Of a stretch of DNA of 64,000 bases, positions 52,725-62,076 are shown piece after piece. Position 1 is the stretch's first letter. Every line of letters starts with the position of its first letter. The DNA comes from Micromonospora matsumotoense. GTDB taxonomy: Bacteria; Actinomycetota; Actinomycetes; Mycobacteriales; Micromonosporaceae. The notes beneath the pieces are model-generated. The model saw nothing but the letters and a program-made list of their open reading frames with translations. It made no database searches and was not told where the DNA came from. The position numbers were made by a program, and so were the translations under genes. The stretch covers positions 62,001-126,000 of the forward strand of contig NZ_FMCU01000015.1 in NCBI RefSeq assembly GCF_900091525.1. Direction: 5' to 3'.

Positions 52725-53639
52725 ATGGGATGGTTCCTCGACCAGGCCCTCGACTGGTTCACCACCGCGATCCTGGCCTGCCTCACCGCGATCTTCGACC
52801 TGATCACCGGCATCCTGCTCCACACCCCGAAGGTCACCGCGCTACCGCAGGTGCAGGCCCTCACCGGCCGGTCGGTCTGGATCGTCGACACCGTCTTCGT
52901 CCTCGCGTTCGTCGCCGCCGGCGTGCTCGTCATGGTCGCCGGCGGCGGCGAACAGTCCCGATACACGATCAAGGACCTCCTCCCCCGGCTGGTCGTCGGG
53001 TTCACCGCCGCCCACTTCTCCCAACTCGCCTGCGCCCAGCTCATCGATGTGGCCAACGCCCTGACCGGGGCGGTCAGCGAGGGCGGCTCCGACGACACGG
53101 GGGCGTTCACCGCGATCCGGACGCACCTCACGGCGACACAGAACCACATGGTCCCGCTATTGTTCCTGATCCTGGTTCTCATCATCGCCGTACTGGTCGT
53201 GACGACCGCGTTCCAGGTGATCGGCCGGTTCGTGGCGTTACTGGTGATGACGGCCGTCGCGCCGCTGGCGCTGGCCTGCCACGCCCTGCCACAGACCGAC
53301 CCGTTCGCCCGCCTGTGGTGGCGCTCCTACACCGGATGCCTCGCGATCCCCGTCGCCCAAGCGTTCTTCCTCACCGCGGGCGAACAGACCCTCCTCGACC
53401 CGGCGGCCATGCTGCCGGTGTTCGGCCTGCCCGCCGACCCCGGCGGCACCCTGAACCTCCTGGTCGTCGTGGTCCTGCTCTGGACCACCGTCAAGATCCC
53501 CACCCTGATGGCCCGCTGGGCGGGCCAGAGCGGACGCGGCACCGCGAACATGCTCGGCGCGGTCGTCCGCGTCGTCGTGGTCCAGCAACTCACCCGCGCC
53601 GTCCCCGGCCTCAACACGCTACGAAGGACCATCCGATGA
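52725..53639 (+). CDS. VirB6/TrbL-like inner-membrane transfer protein
   Basis: A 304-residue polytopic protein with about six hydrophobic segments (for example VWIVDTVFVLAFVAAGVLVM, LLFLILVLIIAVLVVTTAFQ, LNLLVVVVLLWTTVK). Organisation matches TrbL/VirB6 channel components. It carries a TTA codon at 53238-53240. Six bases separate it from the pilin gene and its stop overlaps the next ATG. Confidence 0.75.
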   Translation: MGWFLDQALDWFTTAILACLTAIFDLITGILLHTPKVTALPQVQALTGRSVWIVDTVFVLAFVAAGVLVMVAGGGEQSRYTIKDLLPRLVVGFTAAHFSQLACAQLIDVANALTGAVSEGGSDDTGAFTAIRTHLTATQNHMVPLLFLILVLIIAVLVVTTAFQVIGRFVALLVMTAVAPLALACHALPQTDPFARLWWRSYTGCLAIPVAQAFFLTAGEQTLLDPAAMLPVFGLPADPGGTLNLLVVVVLLWTTVKIPTLMARWAGQSGRGTANMLGAVVRVVVVQQLTRAVPGLNTLRRTIR

Positions 53640-54610
53640 CCCGACCCGAACCCGACAGTGACCTGACCCGGGCGCGGATGCCCGCCGACGTCGACGCCCT
53701 CGACAAGGTCGCCTACGGCCTGACGTTCCACCAACTGGCGATCGTCGCCGCCGGCACCCTGCTCTTCTACACCGCGTGGCGCACCCTGCACGACGTCGTG
53801 CCGGCACCGGTCCTCATCGGCGCGGGTGTGGTGCTCGGCGGGCTGGTCACCGGCCTGGCGCTCGGCCGCCGCGACGGCCTGCCCATGGACGTGTGGCTAC
53901 TGCACGCCATCCGCCACACCCGCACCCCCCACTCGCTGTCCAACACCAACGTCACCGCGGACACCGGGCCGCCGGACTGGGTCGACACACCCAAGAACGG
54001 ACGAGTGCCGCTGCCGGCGCCGCTGCGGCTGCCCGCCGACGCCATCGACGACGACGGGCAGATCAGCCTCGGCGCAGGCAGGGCGGCGATCGTCGGCACC
54101 ACCACGGTGAACCTCGCCCTACGCACCCCCACCGAGCAGGCGGCCCTGATCGACGGCTGGGGCAGGTGGCTCAACAGCCTGTCGACGCCCACGCAGATCG
54201 TCGTGTCCGCCCAACCGGTCGACCTGGCCTCCCACGGCCGGGCACTCGCCACCGCCGCAGACGCCCAACCGCACCCCCAGCTGCGGGCAGCGTGCGCCGA
54301 CCACGCCACGTTCCTCACCGACCTCGCCACCCGACGAGACCCGCTGCGCCGACAGGTCCTGATCGTCCACCACACGGCGGCCGGCGAGCACAGCCCCCAC
54401 GCTGGCCTGCGTCGCGCCGACGACACGGCACGGACGCTGTCCGGCCTCGGCGTCAGCCCACGGGTGCTGGACGGCCCGGCGGTCACCGCCGCACTGGCAT
54501 CCGCCGCCGACCCCTACCGGCCACCGCGCCCGGGCGGACTGGCCGCACCCGACGCCGTCATCACCGCCACCACCCCCGCCCCTGCGCGCACGAAGAGGAA
54601 GACACCATGA
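53636..54610 (+). CDS. PrgI-family type IV secretion protein
   Basis: A 324-residue protein. The N-terminal region has the PrgI/SCO6880-like two-helix membrane unit (LTFHQLAIVAAGTLLFYTAW and APVLIGAGVVLGGLVTGLAL), analogous in place to VirB3. The cytoplasmic remainder (VNLALRTPTEQAALIDGWGR, IVVSAQPVDLASHGR) resembles the N-terminal part of SCO6880-type proteins that work with the VirB4 ATPase. Overlaps of four bases with both neighbours. Confidence 0.78.
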   Translation: MTRPEPDSDLTRARMPADVDALDKVAYGLTFHQLAIVAAGTLLFYTAWRTLHDVVPAPVLIGAGVVLGGLVTGLALGRRDGLPMDVWLLHAIRHTRTPHSLSNTNVTADTGPPDWVDTPKNGRVPLPAPLRLPADAIDDDGQISLGAGRAAIVGTTTVNLALRTPTEQAALIDGWGRWLNSLSTPTQIVVSAQPVDLASHGRALATAADAQPHPQLRAACADHATFLTDLATRRDPLRRQVLIVHHTAAGEHSPHAGLRRADDTARTLSGLGVSPRVLDGPAVTAALASAADPYRPPRPGGLAAPDAVITATTPAPARTKRKTP

Positions 54611-56394
54611 TCAGGAAGAGAGGAACCACGGGAGGCGGTACGCAGCCGCAACCGGCGTCGCTGGCGTCGGCGGTCGCGCCGGCCACGGTCGAGGTCACCC
54701 CACGGTGGCTGCGCGTCGGCGACGGATACGCCGCAACCCTCGTGGTGACCGGCTACCCCGCCGAGGTCGGCGGCGCGTGGCTGGAACCGCTGCTGTCCTG
54801 GCCGGGCCGCCTCGACCTCACCCTGCACATCGAACCGCTGCCAGCACCGATCGCCGCTGCCCGCCTACGCACCCAACGGGCCCGCCTGGAGTCATCTCGT
54901 CGGGCGGACTCCGACCGGGGCAGGCTGGCCGACCCCTACGTCGACGCCGCCGCCGAGGACGCCGGTGACCTGGCCGAACGACTCGCCCGCGGCGCGGCGA
55001 AACTGTTCCGGGTGGGCCTGTACCTGACGGTGCACGCCCGCTCCGAGGCCGAACTGGCACAGGCGTGCGCGCAGGTACGGGCCGCCGCCGCGTCGACCCT
55101 CCTGGACGTGCAGCTGGCGACCTGGCGGCAACTGGCCGGCTGGACCACCACCCTGCCACTGGCCACCGACGGGCTGCGGATGCTCCGCACGATGGACACC
55201 GCCGCTTTGGCCGCCGCGTTCCCGCTGGCCAGCCCGGACCTGCCCGCACCGCTGCCCGGCGACCCGCCCACCACCGGCGGGGTCCTGTACGGGGTCAACC
55301 CGGCCAGCGCCGGGATCGTCTGGTGGGACCGGTGGGCGCAGGAGAACCACAACTCGATCGTCCTGGCTAGAAGTGGTGCTGGGAAGTCGTACTTCGTGAA
55401 ACTGGAGATCCTGCGCAACCTCTACCACGGTGTGCAGATCGCGGTGGTGGACCCCGAGGACGAGTACCTGCGGCTGGCCGACGCCGTCGGCGGCAGCGTC
55501 GTCCGGTTGGGCCTACCCGGCGTGAAGATCAACCCCCTCGACCTGCCCGACGGCGACCGCCGCCCCGACACCCTGACCCGCCGCGGCCTGTTCCTCCACA
55601 CCCTCATCAGCGTCCTACTCGGCCACCAGCCGCCACCGGCGGAACGGGCCGCCCTAGACCGGGCCATCCTCGCCGTCTACCGGCAAGCGGGCATCACCAC
55701 AGAACCCGCCACCCACCACCGACCGGCGCCGCTGCTACGGGACCTCGCGCAGACGCTGCGTACCGACGACGACCCGGCCGCCGCGACGCTGGCAGCCCGG
55801 CTCGCGCCATGGGTGCAAGGAAGCTTCGCCGACCTGTTCAACGGCCCCACCACCCAGGTGCCGGTCGGGCACTTGGTCGTGTGGTCGCTTCGGCATCTAC
55901 CCGATGAGCTGCGCACCGTCGGCACCCTCCTCGCCCTGGACTCGATCTGGCGCACCGTCGACGCACCGCGACGCCCGTCGCAGCGCCGGCTCGTCGTCGT
56001 CGACGAGGCATGGCTGCTGATGCGCGACGGCGAAGGCGCCCGCTTCCTGTTCCGCATGTCCAAGGCGGCCCGCAAACGCAACGCCGGGCTGACTGTCGTC
56101 ACCCAAGACGCCGCCGACGTACTCGGCACCGAACTCGGCCAGGCCGTGGTGTCCAACGCCGCCACCCAGGTGCTGCTACGGCAGGCCCCACAGGCCATCG
56201 ACGCCGTCGGGGAAGCGTTCGGGCTCACCGGCGGCGAACGACGCCTGCTGCTCTCGGCCCGCCGCGGCCACGGCCTGTTGATCTCCGGGGTGAACAGGAC
56301 AAGCTTCGAGTCGATCTCCTCCGATGCGGAGCATGCGCTGTGCACCACGAACCCGGCCGAGCTGGCCGAGGGCGACGAGGAGGACGACCTGTGA
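54607..56394 (+). CDS. virB4: VirB4-like conjugation ATPase
   Basis: A 595-residue ATPase. An N-terminal region for membrane-complex contact (VGDGYAATLVVTGYPAEVGG) precedes the RecA-like motor: Walker A ARSGAGKSYF, VDPEDEYLRLADAVGG, Walker B RLVVVDEAWLLM, then VVTQDAADVLGTELGQAVV. VirB4 proteins power pilus assembly and substrate transfer. Start ATG overlaps the previous stop. Confidence 0.9.
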   Translation: MIRKRGTTGGGTQPQPASLASAVAPATVEVTPRWLRVGDGYAATLVVTGYPAEVGGAWLEPLLSWPGRLDLTLHIEPLPAPIAAARLRTQRARLESSRRADSDRGRLADPYVDAAAEDAGDLAERLARGAAKLFRVGLYLTVHARSEAELAQACAQVRAAAASTLLDVQLATWRQLAGWTTTLPLATDGLRMLRTMDTAALAAAFPLASPDLPAPLPGDPPTTGGVLYGVNPASAGIVWWDRWAQENHNSIVLARSGAGKSYFVKLEILRNLYHGVQIAVVDPEDEYLRLADAVGGSVVRLGLPGVKINPLDLPDGDRRPDTLTRRGLFLHTLISVLLGHQPPPAERAALDRAILAVYRQAGITTEPATHHRPAPLLRDLAQTLRTDDDPAAATLAARLAPWVQGSFADLFNGPTTQVPVGHLVVWSLRHLPDELRTVGTLLALDSIWRTVDAPRRPSQRRLVVVDEAWLLMRDGEGARFLFRMSKAARKRNAGLTVVTQDAADVLGTELGQAVVSNAATQVLLRQAPQAIDAVGEAFGLTGGERRLLLSARRGHGLLISGVNRTSFESISSDAEHALCTTNPAELAEGDEEDDL

Positions 56395-58910
56395 CACCAC
56401 CCCTCGACGCCCTGCGATCCGTGCTCGCGTCGCCGCCACCGGTGCCCAGCCCCACGTTCGGGCCGGGCACCGATTCCGTTCCGCCTCCTACAGGAACGGG
56501 GGCCGCCCTGGTCGACGCCGCCGTGTGGGCCACACAGCGGCCCTGGTTGGCGGCTGTCGCCGCCGGGCTGCTGGTCGTCTGGGTCGCAGCCTGGAACATG
56601 GTCGAGATCTGGCGGCACCGCCACCACGCCCGGGGCGCGCGTCTAGTGACGATCGCGCCTCCGCCCGAGGTCGACCCGCACAGCGCGGGCGCGTTGTGGG
56701 CGAACCTCGCCGGTGTACTCACCCCGTCACGGCGGCGGCGTCTGCTCTGCGGCGCCCCGCGCGTGGTGTGGCAGTACACGTGGTCCGGTCGGCAGTTGCT
56801 CATCTCGATCTGGGTGCCCGGCACCGTCCCGGCAGGGGCGGTCGAGGCGGCGGTACGGGCGGCGTGGCCCAGCTCGGCCACCACCACCGACACCAACCCG
56901 CCCCCGCCGATCCCCCTGCACGCGCACCCGGCCACTGGCGGGCATCTGCTGCCGGTGTTCGCGGAGTGGCTACCGCTTGCCACCGACCACGACGCCGACC
57001 CGCTGCGCGCGCTGATGTCAGCCGGAGCGCAGCTCAAAGCCGGCGAGTACGCGTGCGTGCAGATCCTCGCCCGCCCGGCCACCCCCCGGCGGGCGGCACG
57101 AGCCCGCCGCTCCGCTGGACGGCTACGGTCCGGCACGACCGCTGTCCCGGCGATCAACCCGGCCGCGCCGCTGCTGTGGCTGCTCGACGCGTTCCTACCC
57201 GGCAGCGGCGGTGGTGGCCGGGCCACCCTGTCCGCCGTCCGCCGGGATCCGACGGTCGAGCGGGACGTGCGGGCGATCTTGGACAAGACGGCGCACCCGT
57301 TGTGGCAGACCGGCATCCGGTACGCCGTCGCCACCACCAACCGGCGTCCCGGCGCGGACTCGGGGGGGCGGCTGCGGGGTATCGCCGACACCCTCGCCTC
57401 GGCGTTCGCCATCCACACCGGCCGCAACCGGCTTACCCACCGGGCCCGGATGCCCGCCCCGGTGGCCGTTCTCGCCGCCCGCCGGCTCGGCCCCGGATTC
57501 CTCACCTCCGCCCCGGAACTCGCCGCCCTGGCAGCTCTGCCGCAGGACCTCGCCGTGCCCGGCCTCGACCGGGCGCGGGCGGCGTCCATGCCGGCACCGG
57601 TCGCCGTCCCCGCAGGCGGGCGTGGCGTGAAGATGCTCGGCGACGCCGAGATCGGTGGCCACAGTGTGGGGCTGTCGGTGCCCGATGCGAGGTATCACAT
57701 GCATGTGATCGGTGCGACGGGCTCCGGGAAGACCACCCTGCTAGTCAACATGGCCCTCGACGACATCAAGGCCGGTCGGGGCACCGTGGTCATCGACCCG
57801 CACGGTGACCTGGTCCTGGACATCCTCGACCGGCTTCCCGCCAGCGTCGCCAACCGCGTCGTGCTCTTCGACCCCGACCAGGAGAACCCGCCGACGCTGA
57901 ACCCCCTTGAGGGCGATGATCCTGACCTGGTCGTCGACAACCTGGTCAGCATCTTCGGCAGCATCTTCCAGAAGGCGTGGGGGCCGCGGATGGACGACGT
58001 CATGCGGGTGGCGTGCCTGACCCTGCTGCGGCACAACAACGTGACCTTGCAGCACATCCCGCCACTGCTGAACAGCCCTCAGTTCCGTGCCGCGATGACG
58101 GTGGACCTGGACGATCCGGCCGGGTTGAGCGGCTTCTGGCAGTGGTACGACAGCCTCAACGACAGCCTCCGCTCCCAGGTCATCGGGCCCGTCCTGGCCA
58201 GGCTGCGGTCGTTCCTGCTGCGCGACTTCGTCAAGCGCACCATGCGCTACCCGCGCTCCAGCTTCGACATGGGCAAGGTCCTCGACGGTGGGGTGCTGCT
58301 CGTCCGGATCCCCAAGGGTGTGCTCGGCGAGGACACCAGCCGGCTCCTCGGCTCCCTGATCCTCGCCCAGGTGTGGCAGGCCGCCACCGCCCGCGCCGCC
58401 ACAGCATCCGACCGGCGACGCGACGCGACCCTGATCATCGACGAGGCGCAGAACTTCCTCACCCTGGCCAACAGCCTCGACACGATGCTCGCCGAAGCCC
58501 GCAAGTACCGGCTGTCGCTCGTCCTCGCCCACCAGGACCTCGCGCAGTTCCCGCGCGACCTACTCGCCGCCGCGTCCGCGAACGCCCGCAACAAGGTCTA
58601 CTTCACGGTGGCGCCGGAGGACGCGAAGGTGCTGTCCCGACACACGATGCCCGAACTGGGCGAGCACGACCTCGCTCACCTCGACGCCTACACCGCCGCC
58701 GCGCGGCTCGTCGTCGACGGCCGACAGACACCGGCGTTCACGATGAAGACCCGGCCGCCGAAGCCGGTCGTCGGCGAGGCGACCGCCATCCGTCAGGCCG
58801 CCGCCGCGGCGGTACCGGCCCAGGACACCAGCGCTGTCGACGACCTCGTGGAGCGGCTCAGCCGCAAACCCGACGACCGGCGCAACCGCCCGAAGAGCGA
58901 CCGCACCTGA
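56391..58910 (+). CDS. virD4: VirD4-like coupling ATPase
   Basis: An 839-residue coupling protein. One N-terminal membrane helix (WLAAVAAGLLVVWVAAWNMV), a long variable region to about residue 420, then the motor: Walker A GATGSGKTTLL, DPHGDLVLDILDRLP, NPLEGDDPDLVVDNLVSIFG, Walker B TLIIDEAQNFLTL, LAHQDLAQFPRDLLAAASAN. It should bring the relaxed DNA strand to the channel. GTG start, GTGA overlap, ribosome site GAGGAGG. Confidence 0.9.
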   Translation: MTPPLDALRSVLASPPPVPSPTFGPGTDSVPPPTGTGAALVDAAVWATQRPWLAAVAAGLLVVWVAAWNMVEIWRHRHHARGARLVTIAPPPEVDPHSAGALWANLAGVLTPSRRRRLLCGAPRVVWQYTWSGRQLLISIWVPGTVPAGAVEAAVRAAWPSSATTTDTNPPPPIPLHAHPATGGHLLPVFAEWLPLATDHDADPLRALMSAGAQLKAGEYACVQILARPATPRRAARARRSAGRLRSGTTAVPAINPAAPLLWLLDAFLPGSGGGGRATLSAVRRDPTVERDVRAILDKTAHPLWQTGIRYAVATTNRRPGADSGGRLRGIADTLASAFAIHTGRNRLTHRARMPAPVAVLAARRLGPGFLTSAPELAALAALPQDLAVPGLDRARAASMPAPVAVPAGGRGVKMLGDAEIGGHSVGLSVPDARYHMHVIGATGSGKTTLLVNMALDDIKAGRGTVVIDPHGDLVLDILDRLPASVANRVVLFDPDQENPPTLNPLEGDDPDLVVDNLVSIFGSIFQKAWGPRMDDVMRVACLTLLRHNNVTLQHIPPLLNSPQFRAAMTVDLDDPAGLSGFWQWYDSLNDSLRSQVIGPVLARLRSFLLRDFVKRTMRYPRSSFDMGKVLDGGVLLVRIPKGVLGEDTSRLLGSLILAQVWQAATARAATASDRRRDATLIIDEAQNFLTLANSLDTMLAEARKYRLSLVLAHQDLAQFPRDLLAAASANARNKVYFTVAPEDAKVLSRHTMPELGEHDLAHLDAYTAAARLVVDGRQTPAFTMKTRPPKPVVGEATAIRQAAAAAVPAQDTSAVDDLVERLSRKPDDRRNRPKSDRT

Positions 58911-59075
58911 CCGTCCTCTGTAAGCCGGTGGCGTCGCCCGGGTCGCTCACCGGCTCGCCACCGGGATCGCCACCCGTGACCGCCCGACACCCGCCGCACA
59001 TCCCCGACCTGGGCTGTCAGTGCCGCACACACACCCTGACAGACCCCCGGTGCCGTCTCTTCCCGTGCCAGACAC

Positions 59076-59093
59076 CCCTCCCGATCGGGAGGG
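59076..59093. promoter_or_regulatory. 18-base perfect palindrome before the Replic_Relax gene
   Basis: CCCTCCCGATCGGGAGGG, 26 bases upstream of the GTG start, in a 209-base gap that also holds CTGTCAG (59014-59020 region) and CTGACAG (59037-59043 region) half-sites of the element's recurring motif. Possible operator or nick-region structure. Confidence 0.5.
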
Positions 59094-59119
59094 AACACTC
59101 TTCCCCAGGAGCAAACACC

Positions 59120-59995
59120 GTGTATTCCCGTGTTCCATCCCTCTCCAGCAAACCCGACCCACTGGCGGTCTTCGGTCGTATCGTTCCCCGCGACCGCGCC
59201 CTGCTCGGGTTGCTCGCCGAGCACTACCTGCTGTCCACCGACCAGATCACCCACGCGTTCTTCGACAACCGCCGCACCGCCCAGCGGCGGCTCACGATCC
59301 TGCACCGCCTCGACGTGCTGCACCGCTTCGGCCGCAGCGGCGCCCACGGCCGCTACGGATCCCTGCTCTACACCCTCGGGCCCGTCGGCCTGCAACTACA
59401 CCCGACGAGCTACCACGACCCGAACAGCCACGGCGGCAAGGCACCCCGCAGTTCCCTGGAACGCGCCAAGCGCATCGCCGCCAGTGGCCAGGTCAACCAC
59501 CTGCTCGGGGTCAACCAGTTCTTCACCGACCTCCTGGCCACCGCCCGCTGTATGGACACCGTCCGGCTGTCGCGGTGGTGGTCCGAGCAGCACGCCACCA
59601 CCGTCTACGCCCAGGCCGGCATCCGCCCCGACGGCCACGGCGTCTGGACCGTCGACGACACCGCGACCGGGTTCTTCCTGGAACACGACAACGACACCGA
59701 GAACCTCGCCCGCGTCGTGGCCAAGCTACGCGGATACGAACGCCTCACCACCTTCGGACCCCGCTACCCCGTCCTGTTCTGGGTACCCAGCCGCCGCCGC
59801 GAGACCAGCCTCCTGGGCGTGCTCGCCGGACTGCGTACCGCCAGCCCGATCGCGACCGCCGTGCACGGACCCGACCCGGCCGGCCGGGTGTGGACCCTCG
59901 TCTCGGACCCCACCCACCGCAGGTACCTGCACGAACTGCCCTGCGACCACGGACCCGACACCGTCACCAACCCGCAACGCTTCGACGACCTTTAG
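59120..59995 (+). CDS. Replication-relaxation family protein
   Basis: A 291-residue Replic_Relax-type protein. The N-terminal winged helix is LLAEHYLLSTDQITHAFFDN with RRLTILHRLDVLHRF; the rest has the family pattern VNHLLGVNQFFTDLL, WWSEQHATTVYAQAGIRPDG, TGFFLEHDNDTENLARVVAK and FGPRYPVLFWVPS. Members are linked to plasmid replication/relaxation; on an element with no classical MOB relaxase this is the best candidate initiator of transfer or replication. GTG start with AGGAG eight bases upstream. Confidence 0.82.
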   Translation: MYSRVPSLSSKPDPLAVFGRIVPRDRALLGLLAEHYLLSTDQITHAFFDNRRTAQRRLTILHRLDVLHRFGRSGAHGRYGSLLYTLGPVGLQLHPTSYHDPNSHGGKAPRSSLERAKRIAASGQVNHLLGVNQFFTDLLATARCMDTVRLSRWWSEQHATTVYAQAGIRPDGHGVWTVDDTATGFFLEHDNDTENLARVVAKLRGYERLTTFGPRYPVLFWVPSRRRETSLLGVLAGLRTASPIATAVHGPDPAGRVWTLVSDPTHRRYLHELPCDHGPDTVTNPQRFDDL

Positions 59996-60464
59996 AACTC
60001 ACACCGCGGCACCGATCTCTCGAACCAAGGGCCTCCGCGCAGGTCGGCTAACGGCCGCGTCTGTCACCGGCCAAGATCGTTTGTGAGAGTCGTGGAGTCT
60101 CACAGCGTCCGCGCCGACGACGGCTCAGCCTGGGCCGGAATGTCTCACACCGCAGGTCAACCCCACTCTTCGGCGACCATCTCGCCGCAGCGGCCTGACA
60201 GAACAGGCCGCTACCTTTCACGGCACCAACAGCACCCACATATATCCCCACCCGGTCCGGTCCCACCTCGGAACCACCGCCGCACCCACCGGTGCGCCAC
60301 GCCCACCCGCCCCGCCCAGGGCCGGTCGGCACCGCGCCGGGCGGCGACCCCAGGTCGCACCGCACCACCCCGCACCGCACCTCTCCCCTTCGACCGACCC
60401 ACGTACCCGGTGGGCCGGTCATCTCCGCGCGCCCTCACGCGCCCACACCCCAGGAGGATCTGCC
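59996..60464. other. 468-base non-coding region with hairpins and half-sites
   Basis: No convincing gene. It holds CTGTCA (60061), the inverted repeat TGTGAGA-N9-TCTCACA (60082-60104), another TCTCACA near 60143, and an 8-base hairpin GCGGCCTG/CAGGCCGC (60190-60211, loop ACAGAA) followed by CTACCTTTC that may terminate the Replic_Relax transcript. The part from 60240 is C-rich and unstructured, leading to the ribosome site AGGAGG of the next gene. Confidence 0.5.
60190..60211 (+). terminator. Possible terminator of the transfer operon
   Basis: Perfect 8-base stem with 6-base loop, followed by a short pyrimidine run. It lies 195 bases after the Replic_Relax stop. Confidence 0.4.
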
Positions 60465-61178
60465 ATGGCCAAGAACCCGACCCACAAGGCCACCCCGCCG
60501 GCCGCCACGCCCACAGCGACGGTCAGCACCATGATCGTCTGCGTTCCGGACGACCTGCCCCGGGAAGCCCTGACCACGCACCAGCTCGACCGCAACTTCG
60601 GTGTGCAGGGCACCCTGTCGCCCCGGTTCTGGGCCACCGCCATGTACCCGTGGCAGCGCAGCCAGATGTTCGGCCTGCGCAAGGGCCGCCCCACCTACTG
60701 CGCGGGCGGACCGGTACGACTGCTCGACCTGCACGGCATGCGCCAGGCTGCCGGCATGGGAGCGGGCATCCGCCACCAGCTGTTCAGCCAGGTCGTGCAC
60801 GGCACCCGGCCGGCCACCCCATGGCACGTCTACGAGGCCCGCCACCTGGCGGACCCCACCAAGTACCCCTACGACACGGCAGCGGCGGACTTCACCAACC
60901 AGCCCCGGGTCAACGCGATCCGGATGCACAACGCCGCCACCTACGGCACCGGGCAGATCGCCCTCGGCGAGCTGGAGATGTACCAGGCCGGCTCCATGGC
61001 CTACCAGCACCACAGCGCGCTGACCGCAGTCGCGGCCGACGCGCTGATCACCGCCGACGGCGCGAAGCTGGCCCCAACCAGCGACGCCATGGCCGACCGG
61101 GTCACCTACCTCGAACAGGCCCTCCGCCTGCTCACCACCATCGACCCCGATCAGCGGCTACTCGCCGTCGCGCTCTGA
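60465..61178 (+). CDS. Unrecognised element protein, 237 residues
   Basis: A soluble protein without family I recognise. The first 20 residues are Ala/Pro/Thr-rich; the core includes MIVCVPDDLPREALTTHQLD, GTLSPRFWATAMYPWQRSQM, HGTRPATPWHVYEARHLADP and a helical C-terminus (VTYLEQALRLLTTIDPDQRL). Codon use is typical and the ribosome site AGGAGG is excellent, so it is surely a gene. It begins a small operon after the transfer genes. Confidence 0.75.
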   Translation: MAKNPTHKATPPAATPTATVSTMIVCVPDDLPREALTTHQLDRNFGVQGTLSPRFWATAMYPWQRSQMFGLRKGRPTYCAGGPVRLLDLHGMRQAAGMGAGIRHQLFSQVVHGTRPATPWHVYEARHLADPTKYPYDTAAADFTNQPRVNAIRMHNAATYGTGQIALGELEMYQAGSMAYQHHSALTAVAADALITADGAKLAPTSDAMADRVTYLEQALRLLTTIDPDQRLLAVAL

Positions 61179-61205
61179 CCCAGCCTCGACAGGAAGGACA
61201 CTGCC

Positions 61206-61637
61206 ATGGGTCGCGTCATGTTCCTGCTCGACGAGGTCGAGCAACTCGCCGACGCCTGCATCCGCGCCCGCCGCCGGAACACAGGCGACCGCGAGGCAAC
61301 CCACCCGGCGCTGCGGGTGATGCACGACGGGTTCCACCAGATCTACCTGTCCGGCAACGGCACCTCCGTGGGTGAGCATCACCGCCTGCGGCCCGTCACC
61401 TCCAGCCTCACCGGCTGGCAGGAGACACCGGTGCTGGCCGGCGAGCTCACCGGCAGGCGCTACCGCCGGCTGCACCCGGGTCGTCTCGGCGACATGCCAC
61501 TGCGCGGGCCGGAGAGCGACCTGTTGCACCTCATCCAGTCCGGCGTCGACGCCGGCTGGAGCACCTTCGTCGTCGACTACATCGACGGCACCGTCATTCC
61601 CGGTGTCGGCCGCGGACGCTTCCGCGCCCCGCACTAA
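61206..61637 (+). CDS. Unrecognised element protein, 143 residues
   Basis: A soluble protein of unknown family: MFLLDEVEQLADACIRARRR at the start, then LRVMHDGFHQIYLSGNGTSV and LLHLIQSGVDAGWSTFVVDY. It follows the previous gene by 27 bases with AGGAAGGA upstream of the ATG, so the two form an operon. A large imperfect hairpin follows. Confidence 0.72.
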   Translation: MGRVMFLLDEVEQLADACIRARRRNTGDREATHPALRVMHDGFHQIYLSGNGTSVGEHHRLRPVTSSLTGWQETPVLAGELTGRRYRRLHPGRLGDMPLRGPESDLLHLIQSGVDAGWSTFVVDYIDGTVIPGVGRGRFRAPH

Positions 61638-61649
61638 CACCCCCCGGAA

Positions 61650-61706
61650 CCGGCCGGGCCAGCAGCCGCCATCCTTGTACCCGAAGGATGCGCGCTGCTG
61701 CCCGGT
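61650..61706 (+). terminator. Large imperfect hairpin after the two-gene operon
   Basis: Nested arms: CCGGGC...AGCAGC...CATCCTT pairs with AAGGATG...GCTGCT...GCCCGG around GTACCCG, with a three-base internal mismatch. Probable terminator. The remaining gap to 62076 shows no gene. Confidence 0.55.
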
Positions 61707-62076
61707 CGGCCCCGCCACCCACCTCATGCCCCACGGGCGACCGCGACCGCCGCAGGTCCCCGACCAGCAGGCGATCCCCACGGGCGGTGTTCGCCGAGCA
61801 CCTCGGCCGAGATCAGCCGACCCAGGTTCGCCGCCCCGGCCCAGACCCAGTCCTCGTACCCGAGACACGGCGCCGGGCCTGTGATCCGCCGGCCGCCCCT
61901 GGCAGGGGCACCCGTTGCGCTACCGGCCGGCGATGCGGCTGCCCTTCCCCTCTTCCACGACCACCACCGGCAGCGACACCCGCGAGCGCCGGTCACCCGC
62001 CGCCGGTCACCCCACCGAAGCCGACGGCGACCAGATCCTGGTCGCCGATATCACCCTGTCTGAAAGGACGAGCACC

